NCBI GenBank assembly: GCA_038150305.1 | Contig: JAYOTG010000002.1 | Coordinates: forward strand, 57,972-121,971 | Reading direction: 5' to 3' | DNA length: 64,000 nt | Origin: MGIIa-L3 sp038150305 | Lineage (GTDB): Archaea; Thermoplasmatota; Poseidoniia; Poseidoniales; Poseidoniaceae | In this document: piece after piece, positions 1 through 9,344 of the stretch | How the letters are laid out: the number at the start of each line of letters is the position of its first letter | Position numbering within the stretch: the first letter of the stretch is position 1 | Translations under genes and position numbers: made by a program | The notes under the pieces: model-generated | Databases searched by the model: none | The model's input: the letters and a program-made list of their open reading frames with translations, nothing else | Told to the model about the DNA's origin: nothing

Positions 1-557
1 AGGACGTCCCCTGGAGGCACGTTGAGGCACTCGAGCACGGCGGAGAGGCCTTGACCCTTCGACAGGCACGGGTCCATCACGTGAATTGCGAAGCCTGTCC
101 GAAGCACCGTAAGGTGCGACCATTGCGACGCAGCCAACAGGTCTTGGATGGCTTCCATGTCCTCATCGGTTTTCAGGCACCATTCCGACTCCCTCCATCG
201 GTTGGTCGCGATGCCACTCGGGTCGATGTCCGGGAGCTGCTCCGCCACCCAACGGCAGGCGTCCTCGGCTTCGCGGCCCTCCGCGCGCAAGACGACTTCC
301 CCGTTCGGGTACCACAACACCCCGCCGTTCTCACACACAAGGGGGCCGCTCAAGCCAATGAACCGCCAGAGGCCATAGGCGATGGGGCGCGTGTTCCCGG
401 TGCAAATGATGACCGGGATGCCGGCCGCTTCGAGCGCCCGTAGGGCTTCGACGGCCCCGACGTGAAGCAACTTGTTCGCGTCGGTCAGGGTTCCGTCAAT
501 GTCCACGGCCACCAGCTTCGGTGTCCATCCTTCGGGCAGCCACGCCATGCTGGACAT
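1..557 (-). CDS. HAD-family phosphatase, archaeal phosphoglycolate phosphatase type (3' end cut off by window)
   Basis: Reading the minus strand from an ATG at 557 gives an open frame that runs off the window start, so the C-terminus is missing (about 185 residues visible). Residues 19-26 read DIDGTLTD, the HAD motif I with nucleophile Asp19 and acid/base Asp21. A TGNTRP segment supplies the motif II threonine, and ENGG is typical of the Cof/phosphoglycolate-phosphatase subgroup with a C2 cap. Family knowledge suggests hydrolysis of phosphoglycolate or a similar small phosphate ester in the cytoplasm; the substrate cannot be fixed from sequence. A GGAGGA ribosome site lies about 8 nt before the ATG. 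The gene diverges from the metal ATPase with only about 30 bp between starts. Confidence 0.85.
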   Translation of the reverse strand, partial: MSSMAWLPEGWTPKLVAVDIDGTLTDANKLLHVGAVEALRALEAAGIPVIICTGNTRPIAYGLWRFIGLSGPLVCENGGVLWYPNGEVVLRAEGREAEDACRWVAEQLPDIDPSGIATNRWRESEWCLKTDEDMEAIQDLLAASQWSHLTVLRTGFAIHVMDPCLSKGQGLSAVLECLNVPPGDV

Positions 558-587
558 AGGTGTGTCCTCCTCCTTAGGGGTTCGCGC

Positions 588-3305
588 ATGCTGATGGCGG
601 ACGGCGAGCATGGTGGGAGGGTTGATGTGAAACCGGCTCTTCCCGAATCCATGGTCGATGAGGAGGAAGTCTTCATCGACATTGTCGATGGCGCGGTGAC
701 CACCACGTCAACCCCGGTCAAGCCAGCGCCCAAGCCGGTGGCTGAACCGGTGCCAGCGACGACCGAGGTGGCCGTTGGGGGCTCCGTTCTTGAGGCCGAA
801 ATCGTGACCGAGGCCACCGGCCAGTACGAAGTCACCTGGCCCATTCTGGGCATGGATTGCCCGGATTGTGCCTCCAAGGCGACCCGCGCCCTGAAGCATC
901 TGGATCAGGTTTGGGCCCCTCAGGTATCGCCCACCGCTGGCGAAGTTCGCGTGCAGATCGACCTCTCTGTGGGGACCGTGGCGGAAGCCGCTCGCGTCCT
1001 CCGCTCGCTTGGGCACGCGCCCAACGTGCCCCACCAGCAGTTGAAGGGCGTCTCTGCCGCTTCGCTTGCGACCAAGAGCGGCGTCCCTGTGGCCCGATTG
1101 GATCGCCTGCTTCGACGGCAACCTGGCGTGCTTGATGCCGAGGTAACCAGGGACGACCGGGTGCTCCTCCAACTGCTTCCTGATGCACCTGAAACCTTGG
1201 AATCCGATCGGGATGCAGCGCTGACCGATTTGCTTGGCTCGGCCCCCACCCTTGGGTTGGCCGACTCCGACCGGCTCCGACCGGATCAACGCCGTTTGGT
1301 GGGCGGCGCCTTCGCGTTCGTCCTTTTCCCCCTCGTCATTCTCATGGAGGTGCTCCACGCACCGGAACTTCTGCTTGGGGGGCTCGCAACACTGGCGGTC
1401 ATTATCGGTGGAGCGGAGATGTTTCGTGAGGCCACTGCAGGGCTGCGGAACCGTCAGATTGGCTTCCAAGTCCTCACGTCCATGGCCGTCATCGGGGCCG
1501 TCCTGCTAAAAATGTGGGAAGAGGCCCTCATCGTCGTCATCCTCGTCGCGTTCACGCAACACCTGGAAGGCGACGCTCTCGTTCGAGCGAGGGAAGCCAT
1601 GCAAGGTGGCCTTGACCGCCTGCCGCGCACCGCCCGGCGCTCGAACAAGCCCCACACCCACGGCATCGTCCAACCGATGGGTTTCAGCCTCGCTCCGACG
1701 ACCATGTCGCCGATGCAGGCCCCAACCCCCTCGGTCGAGGAGTGGGAAGAGGTCCCCATCGATTTGGTGCGACCCGGTGACAAATTGCAGATTCGCTCGG
1801 GAGAGCTCATCCCTGCCGACGGACGCATCGTGGCGGGTACCGGGAGCCTCGACATGGCCCCCCTGACTGGCGAGTCCGTTCCCGTGGACGTTGAGACTGG
1901 CGACGAACTCAACGCTGGCCTCGTGCTTCAACGCGGTCCTGTGGAAATCGAAGTGACCGCGACAGGCGATGAAACCCGCCTCTCTGGCCTTATCGAAGCC
2001 GTTCACACCTTCCGCGAAGAACCCCCTCGTCTGCAGGGTCTTGTGGAGCGGTTCACTGCGATTTGGGTTCCCATCGTGCTCTTCGGCTCGGTGGTCATTT
2101 GGCGGGTGTTCTACCCTGAAGACATCACCACGATGCTGCTGCTTTGGGTGGTGGCTTGCCCCTGTGCGCTGCTCTTGGCCGCCCCGATGCCGCACGCCGC
2201 CATTCTTGCGCGAGCCGCCCACCTTGGCGCCATCGTTCGTGGCGGTCATGCCATGGAACGTCTTGCGAAAGTCGACCACGTCTTGCTTGACAAGACCGGG
2301 ACCCTGACCAGCGGCCGCCCAACGATTGGCGCCATCACCGTGGCCAAAGGACGCCGTCGAGACACGGCCATTCGCTTGGCGGGTGGGCTGGAAGTGGCGT
2401 CCTCACACCCCTACGCCCTCGCTGTGGGCGACCTGTTGGAGGAGGAGAACCTGAAGCCCACGGCCGTGCAGGGGTTGAAGGATGTGCACGCCGGAGTCGA
2501 AGGTCAGGTGAAGGGCGAGTTGGTGGGCTTGTACCGCCCAGACCGCCTCCCTGAGGGCGTCAGCCTCGAAGGCGACCTCGCCGCGGCCTTGGTGGTCTCG
2601 AGCAGAGAAGGCCATGGTGCAAGCGTGCTTGTTCGAGGCAGCCAATGCGTCGCGCTGTTCACCTTCGTCCATGACGACGGGCGCTCCGGATCCGACGAGG
2701 TGGTGAAAGACCTCTACTCCCGCGGCGTGAACGTCGAAATCCTGTCCGGTGACCTGCAGACGGCCGTCGATTTGTTCGCTGAGCGTGTGGGCATGTCCAC
2801 CAACGCAGCGCACGGCGAACTGACCCCCGAAGACAAGGTACGCTTTGTCGAACAACGCAGCAGCACCCACGTGACGATGATGGTCGGTGACGGCTTCAAC
2901 GACGCCGGTGCGTTGGCCAAGGCCGATGTCGGTGTGGCCGTGGGCACCGGCGAGCAAGTGAACCTCGAGGCCGCGGACGTGCTGATTCCAGGCGACGATC
3001 CGCGGCTCATCACGTCCCTCATTTCGCTTGCACGTTCAGCCAACCGCACGCTTTGGGCCAACCTTCTCTTCTCGATCGGTGTGACCGTCATCCTCGTGTT
3101 CGCGGTCATCAACAACTGGTACGACAACCTCTGGATTGGTGTACTGGTGCACGAGATGTCTGTGATTGTTGTCATCCTCAACGGCGCTCGGCTTGCGGGA
3201 AGCGACGGTTGGTGGGACCTCATCAAGGGCACCTTCTCGGGCATCCTTGGCGACACCCGAGAATCCCTGTCGCTCTTCGCCTCGCGGTTCCGTTCCACGT
3301 CGTGA
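588..3305 (+). CDS. Heavy-metal translocating P1B-type ATPase
   Basis: ATP-driven transition-metal exporter of the cytoplasmic membrane, about 905 residues. Visible in order: an acidic, Pro-rich N-terminus; an HMA metal-binding domain with GMDCPDCA near residue 90; the actuator motif TGES near 428; the membrane metal site CPC at about 524-526; the phosphorylation motif DKTGTLT at about 568; an SSHPYA motif in the ATP domain; and GDGFND near 767. CPC with a GMDC-type HMA suggests Zn, Cd or Pb rather than Cu. The last membrane pair carries HEMS (about 855-858) where ZntA-type pumps have an Asp-Thr-Gly, so specificity is open. The start is uncertain: ATG 588 is the first codon clear of the divergent gene, while GTG 627 has a better GGGAGG site 6 nt upstream. 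Confidence 0.93.
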   Translation: MLMADGEHGGRVDVKPALPESMVDEEEVFIDIVDGAVTTTSTPVKPAPKPVAEPVPATTEVAVGGSVLEAEIVTEATGQYEVTWPILGMDCPDCASKATRALKHLDQVWAPQVSPTAGEVRVQIDLSVGTVAEAARVLRSLGHAPNVPHQQLKGVSAASLATKSGVPVARLDRLLRRQPGVLDAEVTRDDRVLLQLLPDAPETLESDRDAALTDLLGSAPTLGLADSDRLRPDQRRLVGGAFAFVLFPLVILMEVLHAPELLLGGLATLAVIIGGAEMFREATAGLRNRQIGFQVLTSMAVIGAVLLKMWEEALIVVILVAFTQHLEGDALVRAREAMQGGLDRLPRTARRSNKPHTHGIVQPMGFSLAPTTMSPMQAPTPSVEEWEEVPIDLVRPGDKLQIRSGELIPADGRIVAGTGSLDMAPLTGESVPVDVETGDELNAGLVLQRGPVEIEVTATGDETRLSGLIEAVHTFREEPPRLQGLVERFTAIWVPIVLFGSVVIWRVFYPEDITTMLLLWVVACPCALLLAAPMPHAAILARAAHLGAIVRGGHAMERLAKVDHVLLDKTGTLTSGRPTIGAITVAKGRRRDTAIRLAGGLEVASSHPYALAVGDLLEEENLKPTAVQGLKDVHAGVEGQVKGELVGLYRPDRLPEGVSLEGDLAAALVVSSREGHGASVLVRGSQCVALFTFVHDDGRSGSDEVVKDLYSRGVNVEILSGDLQTAVDLFAERVGMSTNAAHGELTPEDKVRFVEQRSSTHVTMMVGDGFNDAGALAKADVGVAVGTGEQVNLEAADVLIPGDDPRLITSLISLARSANRTLWANLLFSIGVTVILVFAVINNWYDNLWIGVLVHEMSVIVVILNGARLAGSDGWWDLIKGTFSGILGDTRESLSLFASRFRSTS

Positions 3306-3336
3306 AGACCTTAGGGGAGAAGGCCCTGCTCGTGGC

Positions 3337-3729
3337 ATGAGCGAGCGGCTGGAAGTCGAGTCTTCCTTCGCGCCCCCCGGTTTGACGTGCCCTCGCTGCA
3401 ATGGGTTGCTCCCCACGGGTCTTGGCGAGATGGCCTGCACCTTGTGCGAAGCCAACGTCAAGATCGATCATCCTGCCACTCGGCGTGCCTGGCGTGAGGA
3501 AAAGGTCGCTTGCCCATCGTGCCATAAAGTGCTGGTCTGCGGTGTGGACGAGCGACCTGCTTTGCTCCGTTGTGGGTCGTGCGAGGACGAATTCCTGGTC
3601 ACGCCAGCCGTGCCGAAGGTTGAGGTCGCTTGCCCGTCATGTGAACGGCGTCTGCGCATGCGTCGCCGTCCAGGGCGGCGCGAGATCAACTGCCCGGCGT
3701 GCGACACGGGATTCGTCGTCAATTTCTGA
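3337..3729 (+). CDS. Triple zinc-ribbon protein, 130 aa
   Basis: Small cytoplasmic protein with six CxxC knuckles at about residues 18-21, 34-37, 59-62, 79-82, 99-102 and 119-122. These pair into three consecutive zinc ribbons of nearly equal spacing, with no membrane segment and no catalytic domain. The repeat CPSC in the second and third ribbons suggests internal duplication. It starts 31 bp after the metal ATPase stop on the same strand, so co-transcription is plausible. A role in metal handling or nucleic-acid binding can only be guessed. The start is set by the first Met that leaves the ATPase frame behind; the preceding GGGGAG is rather far away (about 17 nt). Confidence 0.75.
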   Translation: MSERLEVESSFAPPGLTCPRCNGLLPTGLGEMACTLCEANVKIDHPATRRAWREEKVACPSCHKVLVCGVDERPALLRCGSCEDEFLVTPAVPKVEVACPSCERRLRMRRRPGRREINCPACDTGFVVNF

Positions 3730-3854
3730 CCCACTCCGCGTCGGTTCATCGCTCGCAAACCGGTGCGCAGTGCGGCCTTCGCGGGCAGTCACCTTATGTA
3801 TGAAGAGACGAGGATGCTCCTCATCGGCAACCCTGTTGCTGGGATGGGATTTGC

Positions 3855-6371
3855 ATGGCGGAATCGAGGCCAAACGCTGACGGCATCGACCGTCGCAGCC
3901 TTTCCGCTTTGCGTGGACAGTTCACCCGTGCGCACAGCACCAGCGCGGAGCAGGAAGGCCACGTGAGCGCACGCTATCACGAAGAAGAGCGGCTTCGCGG
4001 CGAGGTGCGTCGTGAGCGCCGCCTTCGTCACCAAGAACTGCGTGAGCGTGTGCTTGCACAACAAAGCAACCTTGCGATGAGGTACGAGTTGGAACGCGAG
4101 CGAACCCTGCAGCAGGTCGAGCGTGAGATGCGCGAGGCCATGGAGACCGAATTGGCCGAAGAAGGCCGAGAAGCCATCGCGCGTGAAGAAAGCCGTCTCC
4201 GCGACGAGCACCTGATGCGTCTCGAGCGAGAAATGGCCGTCCTTCGCCAGCGCTACGAGGTGGAAACCGATCGCCGCATGGAAGAGGAAAAAGGGCGCAT
4301 TGAGCACGACCTCCGCCAACAACTCGAGCAAGAACACGAACATCGTCTCGACGTGGCCAAGCAGCGCCTACAGCTCGAGCAAAATCAACGCCTCCACCGC
4401 CGCATCCGCGTGCTTGAAGACGAGATCGCCCAAGAGATGGAATCGAGGTACCAGGCATTGGAATCGTTGGAAATCGAGCGGCTCAAGGACGAGCAAGACG
4501 CTGTGCTCGCCGAGCGCGAGGAGCAGTTGAGGCACGGCATCCGGACCCGATTGGAACAGCAGGTCCGACAACGCCTCAACCACCGGGAAGCCGCACTTCG
4601 AGCGGAATACGCACGTCGAAGCCAGCGCTTGGAAGCCGATCTCGGCTCCGAAATTCAGCAGGAACTGGAGGTCCGGCTTCGCCAAGACACGGAGGACCTC
4701 GAGCAGCGGATGCGTGAGGACGTCGAATTGGCCATCGCACGACGGCGTGACGAATTGCGCCATGAAGTCGAACAGCAGCTTGAGCAGCGCTTCGCCGAGC
4801 GGCTTTCGGACAGGAAGGCGCGCCTCCGCGAGCGCTTCGACCTGAGTTACGGCAAGGCCATCGACGAGGTGGAACATGCCCTGCGTTCACAGGTCGAGGA
4901 AGAACTCGAAGCCAGCACCAACGAGGACTTTGAGCGCTACCGTGAGGCACGTGAATCCGAGATTCAAAACCGCCTTGCTCGCTTCCGGTACGAGCGTGAG
5001 GCACAACTCCGCGAGGAGTTGGAAGCCAAGCATGCCGCGAAGCGTGAAGAATGGACCGAGCGGCTTGAACTCGAATTCCAAAGCCGAGAGGCCGCTGCGC
5101 GCAAGGCCATCATGTCCGAAGTGGACGCCAGCCTCCGCAACGAGCGCTTGGCCTGGGACACGGACCTTGACCTGCTGAAGGAAGAGACGGTCCTCGAACT
5201 CGAGTTGGACATGGAAGAGCGCCTGACCACCTTCCGCGAGCGGAAGATGGACGAGGTCGCCACGCAGCTCGAGCGGCAACTCGACAAGCGCGAGGAGATC
5301 ATGCGCAACAAGGCCCTCATCGACGTGCGGCGAAAGGAAGCACGCATCCGGGCAGAAATCGAAGCCCAACTCGGCCTCAAGCGTGCTGAAATCCGAGACC
5401 GGATCTCTGGCTTGTCCAAGAAGATGGACGAGTTCAAGACCATGGCCGAGGAAAGGATGCGTGAGAGCATCACGTCACAAATCGAGGGTGAGATCGCCAC
5501 CGATGAGGCCACCCTCGCCGAGCGCGAGGCAGAGATGCGCCAACTGCAGAGTCAAGATCAGCGCATCGACAAGCGTCAGCAGTGGCTCGCCTCAATTTCC
5601 GGGCAAGGTGCCGCGGCCGCGGCTCCGGCCGATGCTTCGACGCTCGGCGCACGTCCCGATTCGCTTGGAGCGGCGGCTGGACGAACGCTCCGTGGCCCCA
5701 TGGCGCAGGCCGCGCAGGCTCAACAACCGCGCATGGGCCTCGCAGGCATGCGCGCCCCAACCTCATCGGCGCGTGCCTTGGCTCCCTCGGCGCCAGCGCC
5801 GGTCGTTAGGGCCGTCAAGCAGGTCAAGACGCCCGTGGTCGCTCCAGCGGCACCCGTGCAAGCCCCGGTCACTGCTGTTGAGCCAGAGGCAGGACTGCCC
5901 TCCAACGTCGTACCCATTGAACCCGCAACCGATGCGGTGGACGTCGAATCCTCTGAGGCTCCCCCCGCCGTCGAGCCGGCCGTCAGCGAGGAAGACAACA
6001 CCCTACCCACGCCAGTTGAGACCTCCGAGGTCACCATGGACGCCGTTCTTGAGGAGGCCCACGACGACGTGGCGGAGTCCGAAATGGAAGCGATGCTTGA
6101 GGCGCCTGTGGCCGGGGCCTCGGAAGCTGCGCTTCCAACGCCCGTCGCCACGCCCGTCAAGGCGGGTGGGGAAGTGTTTGGCGATCGGCCCATCCTCCAG
6201 CCGGTCCGGACCCTGCATGCGCTCGGGACGCCTCGCCCCACGGCCGTTCTGAAGCCGGCCATGCCGGTGCTTTCCGCCGCCGGGGAAACGCCCGTGCTTC
6301 AACCCGTCACCACCATGACGCCCCGCCAATTGACGCCCGTTGAGCGGCTTGAGCCCTCGGATGAGGACTGA
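3855..6371 (+). CDS. Long coiled-coil rod protein with Pro/Ala-rich tail, 838 aa
   Basis: Residues about 35-560 are almost uninterrupted charged heptads rich in Glu, Arg, Leu and Gln, with very few helix breakers; this predicts an extended coiled-coil rod of several hundred residues. Residues about 575-838 switch abruptly to an Ala/Pro/Val-rich acidic tail, probably disordered. There is no signal peptide or membrane helix, so it should be cytoplasmic. The layout (rod plus disordered tail) recalls structural or SMC-like scaffold proteins, but no ATPase head is present. I do not recognise a named family. A TATA-like ACCTTATGTA at 3791-3800 sits about 55 bp before the start, suggesting its own promoter. 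It is followed 44 bp later by a secreted-protein gene. Confidence 0.8.
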   Translation: MAESRPNADGIDRRSLSALRGQFTRAHSTSAEQEGHVSARYHEEERLRGEVRRERRLRHQELRERVLAQQSNLAMRYELERERTLQQVEREMREAMETELAEEGREAIAREESRLRDEHLMRLEREMAVLRQRYEVETDRRMEEEKGRIEHDLRQQLEQEHEHRLDVAKQRLQLEQNQRLHRRIRVLEDEIAQEMESRYQALESLEIERLKDEQDAVLAEREEQLRHGIRTRLEQQVRQRLNHREAALRAEYARRSQRLEADLGSEIQQELEVRLRQDTEDLEQRMREDVELAIARRRDELRHEVEQQLEQRFAERLSDRKARLRERFDLSYGKAIDEVEHALRSQVEEELEASTNEDFERYREARESEIQNRLARFRYEREAQLREELEAKHAAKREEWTERLELEFQSREAAARKAIMSEVDASLRNERLAWDTDLDLLKEETVLELELDMEERLTTFRERKMDEVATQLERQLDKREEIMRNKALIDVRRKEARIRAEIEAQLGLKRAEIRDRISGLSKKMDEFKTMAEERMRESITSQIEGEIATDEATLAEREAEMRQLQSQDQRIDKRQQWLASISGQGAAAAAPADASTLGARPDSLGAAAGRTLRGPMAQAAQAQQPRMGLAGMRAPTSSARALAPSAPAPVVRAVKQVKTPVVAPAAPVQAPVTAVEPEAGLPSNVVPIEPATDAVDVESSEAPPAVEPAVSEEDNTLPTPVETSEVTMDAVLEEAHDDVAESEMEAMLEAPVAGASEAALPTPVATPVKAGGEVFGDRPILQPVRTLHALGTPRPTAVLKPAMPVLSAAGETPVLQPVTTMTPRQLTPVERLEPSDED

Positions 6372-6415
6372 GCGAGGAAACGAGCCATTCAAGGCCATGA
6401 GGTCCATCTGGGACC

Positions 6416-8809
6416 ATGCGAGCGCTTCGTGCGGTCCTGCTCACCGTCTTGTTTGTCCTCGGGACCTTCGCCATGACGGGGTCTGCTTCCCTCATTGATG
6501 GAGGAGAGGTTCACCAAGGGCCGGAACCTGTGGTGCTGTGGTATTCAGCCGGTGGCGACGAAGTGCTCACCCTCGATGGCGATGGTGTCTTCATGGCCCT
6601 GCGTTGGAACGGCGGGGCCTATCAGGTGACCAGGGCCGTCGATCTGAACGTCACCGTGAACGCAGCCCGCATGGACGTTGACGCTTCCTTGTTGGCGGTT
6701 GGTCACGCGAACGGCGCCTTGGTGCTGGACCTCGATACCGACCAAGTGACGACTGAAATCGACCTGCCAGACCCTGTCGACGACGTCGATTGGGACGATG
6801 ACGGGGACGTGTGGGTTGTGCACAACGGTGGCTTGCGTCAAGCCATCGAGCACGAGACGGGCGGCCCCTCAGGGGTGCGAACCAGCGTCATGAGCGCAGG
6901 CATCTGCTCCTTGCTGATCCTCGACGACGGCCGGGTGCTCACGGGTGGCTTTGACGCACGGCTTCGTGTGCACAGCGATGAAGGCATTCAAGACCAAGAC
7001 CTGACAGGCATCGGTGGGGCACCAACACAACTTCTCGAAGACGGGGACAAGGTGTGGGCCGGACTTTCCAACGGGCGCGTTGTGCGCTGGAACACCACCA
7101 CCTGGGCCTCCGAGGAAGCGATCAGCGGTACTGCACCGGTGACGTCCCTCTCGCTTGACGGACAAGGGGGTGTCTGGGTTGGGCACCAAAACGGTCGTTC
7201 CGTTCATCTCGACAGCACCCTCACTGTGTCGCAAGAACACCAAGCGACGGGGAAAGTCATCTCCGTCGTGAGCAAGAACGACGGGACCGTCCATTTGGTC
7301 AGCATCACCTCAACCAGCACGCGCGTTCGCCTGTTGGACCTCGATGCGGACGGTGACGGCGTGGCCGATGCAACGGATGACTTCCCGGACGATGCAGGAC
7401 AAACCACGGACAGCGACGGTGACGGCTACGGTGACAACACCGATCTTCCAGGCGGTGACGTCTTCCCCAACGACCCCACGCAGTGGTCAGACCGTGACGG
7501 CGACGGCTACGGTGACGAAGCCGACGGCACAAATGGAGACGCCTTCCCTGATGATGCAGATCAGTGGGAAGACGCTGACGGCGATGGCGTGGGCGACAAC
7601 CCAGACGATCCTGACGGCGACGCTTTCCCAGAGGACCCAACCCAATGGGCGGATCGGGATCGGGACGGCTTCGGTGATGCACCAAACGGCGTCCGCCCAG
7701 ACGATTGCCCTGATGCCAACGGATTCTCGTCCAACGATCGACGTGGATGTCCAGACCAGGACTTGGACGGCTGGTCCGATCCAGACGCCGATTGGATGGT
7801 GGCCCAAGGCGCAGACGCTTTCCCGACAGACCGAACCCAGTGGGAGGATTTTGACGGCGACGGGTACGGTGACAACCCAGACGGCACCACGCCCGATGCT
7901 TGCCTGACCGCAGGAGGCACGTCCCTCCGGGCCCTCGTGCCAGAACTTGGGGCCACCACGCGGTACGTCAGCGAAGCCCACTACGGCTGCCCTGACTTGG
8001 ACGGCGACGGATGGGCGGATGCTTCGGAAGTCGGCGAAGGCATGGACGCCAATCCCGACGAACACATGGACCTTGACGGAGACGGCGTCGGCGCCAACGC
8101 CGATTACAACGACACCAATCCTCTGGTCATCGACATCGAGGACCACTGTTTGCTCAGTTTCGATGACCTGCGGGAGGTGTGCCTCGGCTGGAGGAGCACA
8201 GAATATCAGGAGTACCTGTCCACGCTGAACGAAACAGAGCGCAACAGGATGAGCTACAACTACTGGAACCAGAGCCTTGCAGGCGGCTCGTCCAGCGGTG
8301 GCTTAGACATGACCTTGGTCACAGAAGTCGGCATGGTTGCAGCAGGCGTCTTTGTGGTCTGCTCGGTCGTGGTGGTGCTCTTTGGTGCCATGACGAAGCG
8401 TGCCAAGCGTCCCTCTGAAGAGAAGGCCTTCGACGCCTTTGCCTTCGACGATTCGGCGAACGAAGAAGCGCTGACCGGCAAAGCCGGGCTGTCTGCCAGC
8501 GGAGGCCTTGACGACGACTTGTGGAGCGATGATGACGCGGCGGCTCCCGAGGCAGCGGATGAGACGATCGTGGAGGACATGCCGGAAGTCACGTCAATGG
8601 TCGAAGGCGTCGTGCTTCAGACCGACGACGTCACTTCAGCGGACGAGGAAGCGGCACCCGAGGTTGCAGATGCGGCATCTGCCCCACCGGAGGGTGAACC
8701 CGAGCGGGAAGCCCCACCGGTGCCCGAGGGTGGTTTGCCGGATGGATGGACGATGGACCAGTGGAAGTGGTACGGGCACCAGTGGCTCGAGCAGAACCAG
8801 GACGATTGA
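6416..8809 (+). CDS. Cell-surface protein: beta-propeller-like domain, DxDGDG calcium repeats, C-terminal anchor, 797 aa
   Basis: Residues 1-25 form a signal peptide. Residues about 30-300 contain repeated short beta motifs with WD40/NHL-like character (for example DGRVLTGGFDARLRVH), suggesting an extracellular propeller. Residues about 305-560 carry many Asp-rich DxDGDGxGD repeats of the thrombospondin type 3 / calcium-binding kind, interspersed with FPxDPTQW units. A single membrane helix lies at about 634-657, followed by an acidic cytoplasmic tail ending in PDGWTMDQWKWYG near residues 775-787. The topology is therefore outside-anchored with a short inside tail. Such Asp-repeat surface proteins are common in Marine Group II genomes, where adhesion or substrate binding is assumed. 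A related tail motif occurs in the giant protein at 58569-63809. Confidence 0.85.
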   Translation: MRALRAVLLTVLFVLGTFAMTGSASLIDGGEVHQGPEPVVLWYSAGGDEVLTLDGDGVFMALRWNGGAYQVTRAVDLNVTVNAARMDVDASLLAVGHANGALVLDLDTDQVTTEIDLPDPVDDVDWDDDGDVWVVHNGGLRQAIEHETGGPSGVRTSVMSAGICSLLILDDGRVLTGGFDARLRVHSDEGIQDQDLTGIGGAPTQLLEDGDKVWAGLSNGRVVRWNTTTWASEEAISGTAPVTSLSLDGQGGVWVGHQNGRSVHLDSTLTVSQEHQATGKVISVVSKNDGTVHLVSITSTSTRVRLLDLDADGDGVADATDDFPDDAGQTTDSDGDGYGDNTDLPGGDVFPNDPTQWSDRDGDGYGDEADGTNGDAFPDDADQWEDADGDGVGDNPDDPDGDAFPEDPTQWADRDRDGFGDAPNGVRPDDCPDANGFSSNDRRGCPDQDLDGWSDPDADWMVAQGADAFPTDRTQWEDFDGDGYGDNPDGTTPDACLTAGGTSLRALVPELGATTRYVSEAHYGCPDLDGDGWADASEVGEGMDANPDEHMDLDGDGVGANADYNDTNPLVIDIEDHCLLSFDDLREVCLGWRSTEYQEYLSTLNETERNRMSYNYWNQSLAGGSSSGGLDMTLVTEVGMVAAGVFVVCSVVVVLFGAMTKRAKRPSEEKAFDAFAFDDSANEEALTGKAGLSASGGLDDDLWSDDDAAAPEAADETIVEDMPEVTSMVEGVVLQTDDVTSADEEAAPEVADAASAPPEGEPEREAPPVPEGGLPDGWTMDQWKWYGHQWLEQNQDD

Positions 8810-9073
8810 TCAGGACCATTGCACGGGCAAATCCGCTCGCAACTTGGCCAATTCCTCACCGGAGTAGAGGGGCCGTCCTCCTTCCTTCACCGTGCTCTGA
8901 ATGAGCCACAACACGCCGTTCCAAGCGCTGCGGGAGGCGGTGATTTCCACGTCACCACGTGCGGCGACGTTCATCAATTCGGCTTCAGCCGTGGTCGAAT
9001 CAAAGAGGGCCTTGACGAGATGACGTGTCTCGAAGGCCACCTGAGGTGGCTTCCAGCTCATCATGGCGCTCAC
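8810..9073 (-). CDS. Hypothetical protein downstream of an RHH gene, 87 aa
   Basis: Unrecognised 87-residue soluble protein with no signal peptide or membrane helix. Its ATG overlaps the stop region of the upstream ribbon-helix-helix gene by 4 bp, so the two are probably translationally coupled. Its stop abuts the stop of the surface-protein gene on the other strand. It shows neither a PIN, RelE nor MazF signature, so a toxin role is not supported by motif, only by the two-gene arrangement. It could equally be a small accessory protein of the ParA gene further upstream. Confidence 0.6.
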   Translation of the reverse strand: MSAMMSWKPPQVAFETRHLVKALFDSTTAEAELMNVAARGDVEITASRSAWNGVLWLIQSTVKEGGRPLYSGEELAKLRADLPVQWS

Positions 9074-9312
9074 ACCCTGAAGGGAGCGAGGTTCAACCGC
9101 TCGACGAGGTGATCAACGTCAACGTCAGCGGTGGCCTTCGCGCGCTCTCGGAGCAGCTCAAGGCTACCGTCCATGCGCGCCATGCGCTGGTGACGGATCA
9201 GGTCCAGCAGGACCTCATTCACGCTCTTGTAACCGCCCAATGAGCGCAAAGTGTTCAACTGTCTTCGTACTTCGTAGCTCACGCTTACGGAGGTCATTCC
9301 CTTCGCTGTCAT
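9070..9312 (-). CDS. Ribbon-helix-helix (CopG/Arc-like) DNA-binding protein, 80 aa
   Basis: The N-terminus TSVSVSYEVRRQLNTLRSL is the short strand plus helix of an RHH fold, followed by GYKSVNEVLLDLIRHQ, the turn and second helix. Such proteins dimerise and insert the beta strand into the DNA major groove, acting as autoregulators, antitoxins or plasmid-type centromere binders. The C-terminal 35 residues are charged and may bind a partner. It precedes the 87-aa gene with a 4-bp overlap and lies 90 bp after the ParA stop, on the same strand. The start may instead be Met6 (9297), immediately before the RHH strand. A TATA-like CTTAAGTAG lies about 35 bp upstream. Confidence 0.75.
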   Translation of the reverse strand: MTAKGMTSVSVSYEVRRQLNTLRSLGGYKSVNEVLLDLIRHQRMARMDGSLELLRERAKATADVDVDHLVERLNLAPFRV

Positions 9313-9344
9313 CGTGCATCCCGTTGGTTCCTGCCCTCTCTGCG

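Noticed and set aside
7360..8110. Tandem DNA repeats in the DxDGDG region
   Set aside because: The repetition is explained by the calcium-binding protein repeats; spacing at the DNA level is irregular and not a CRISPR or satellite array.
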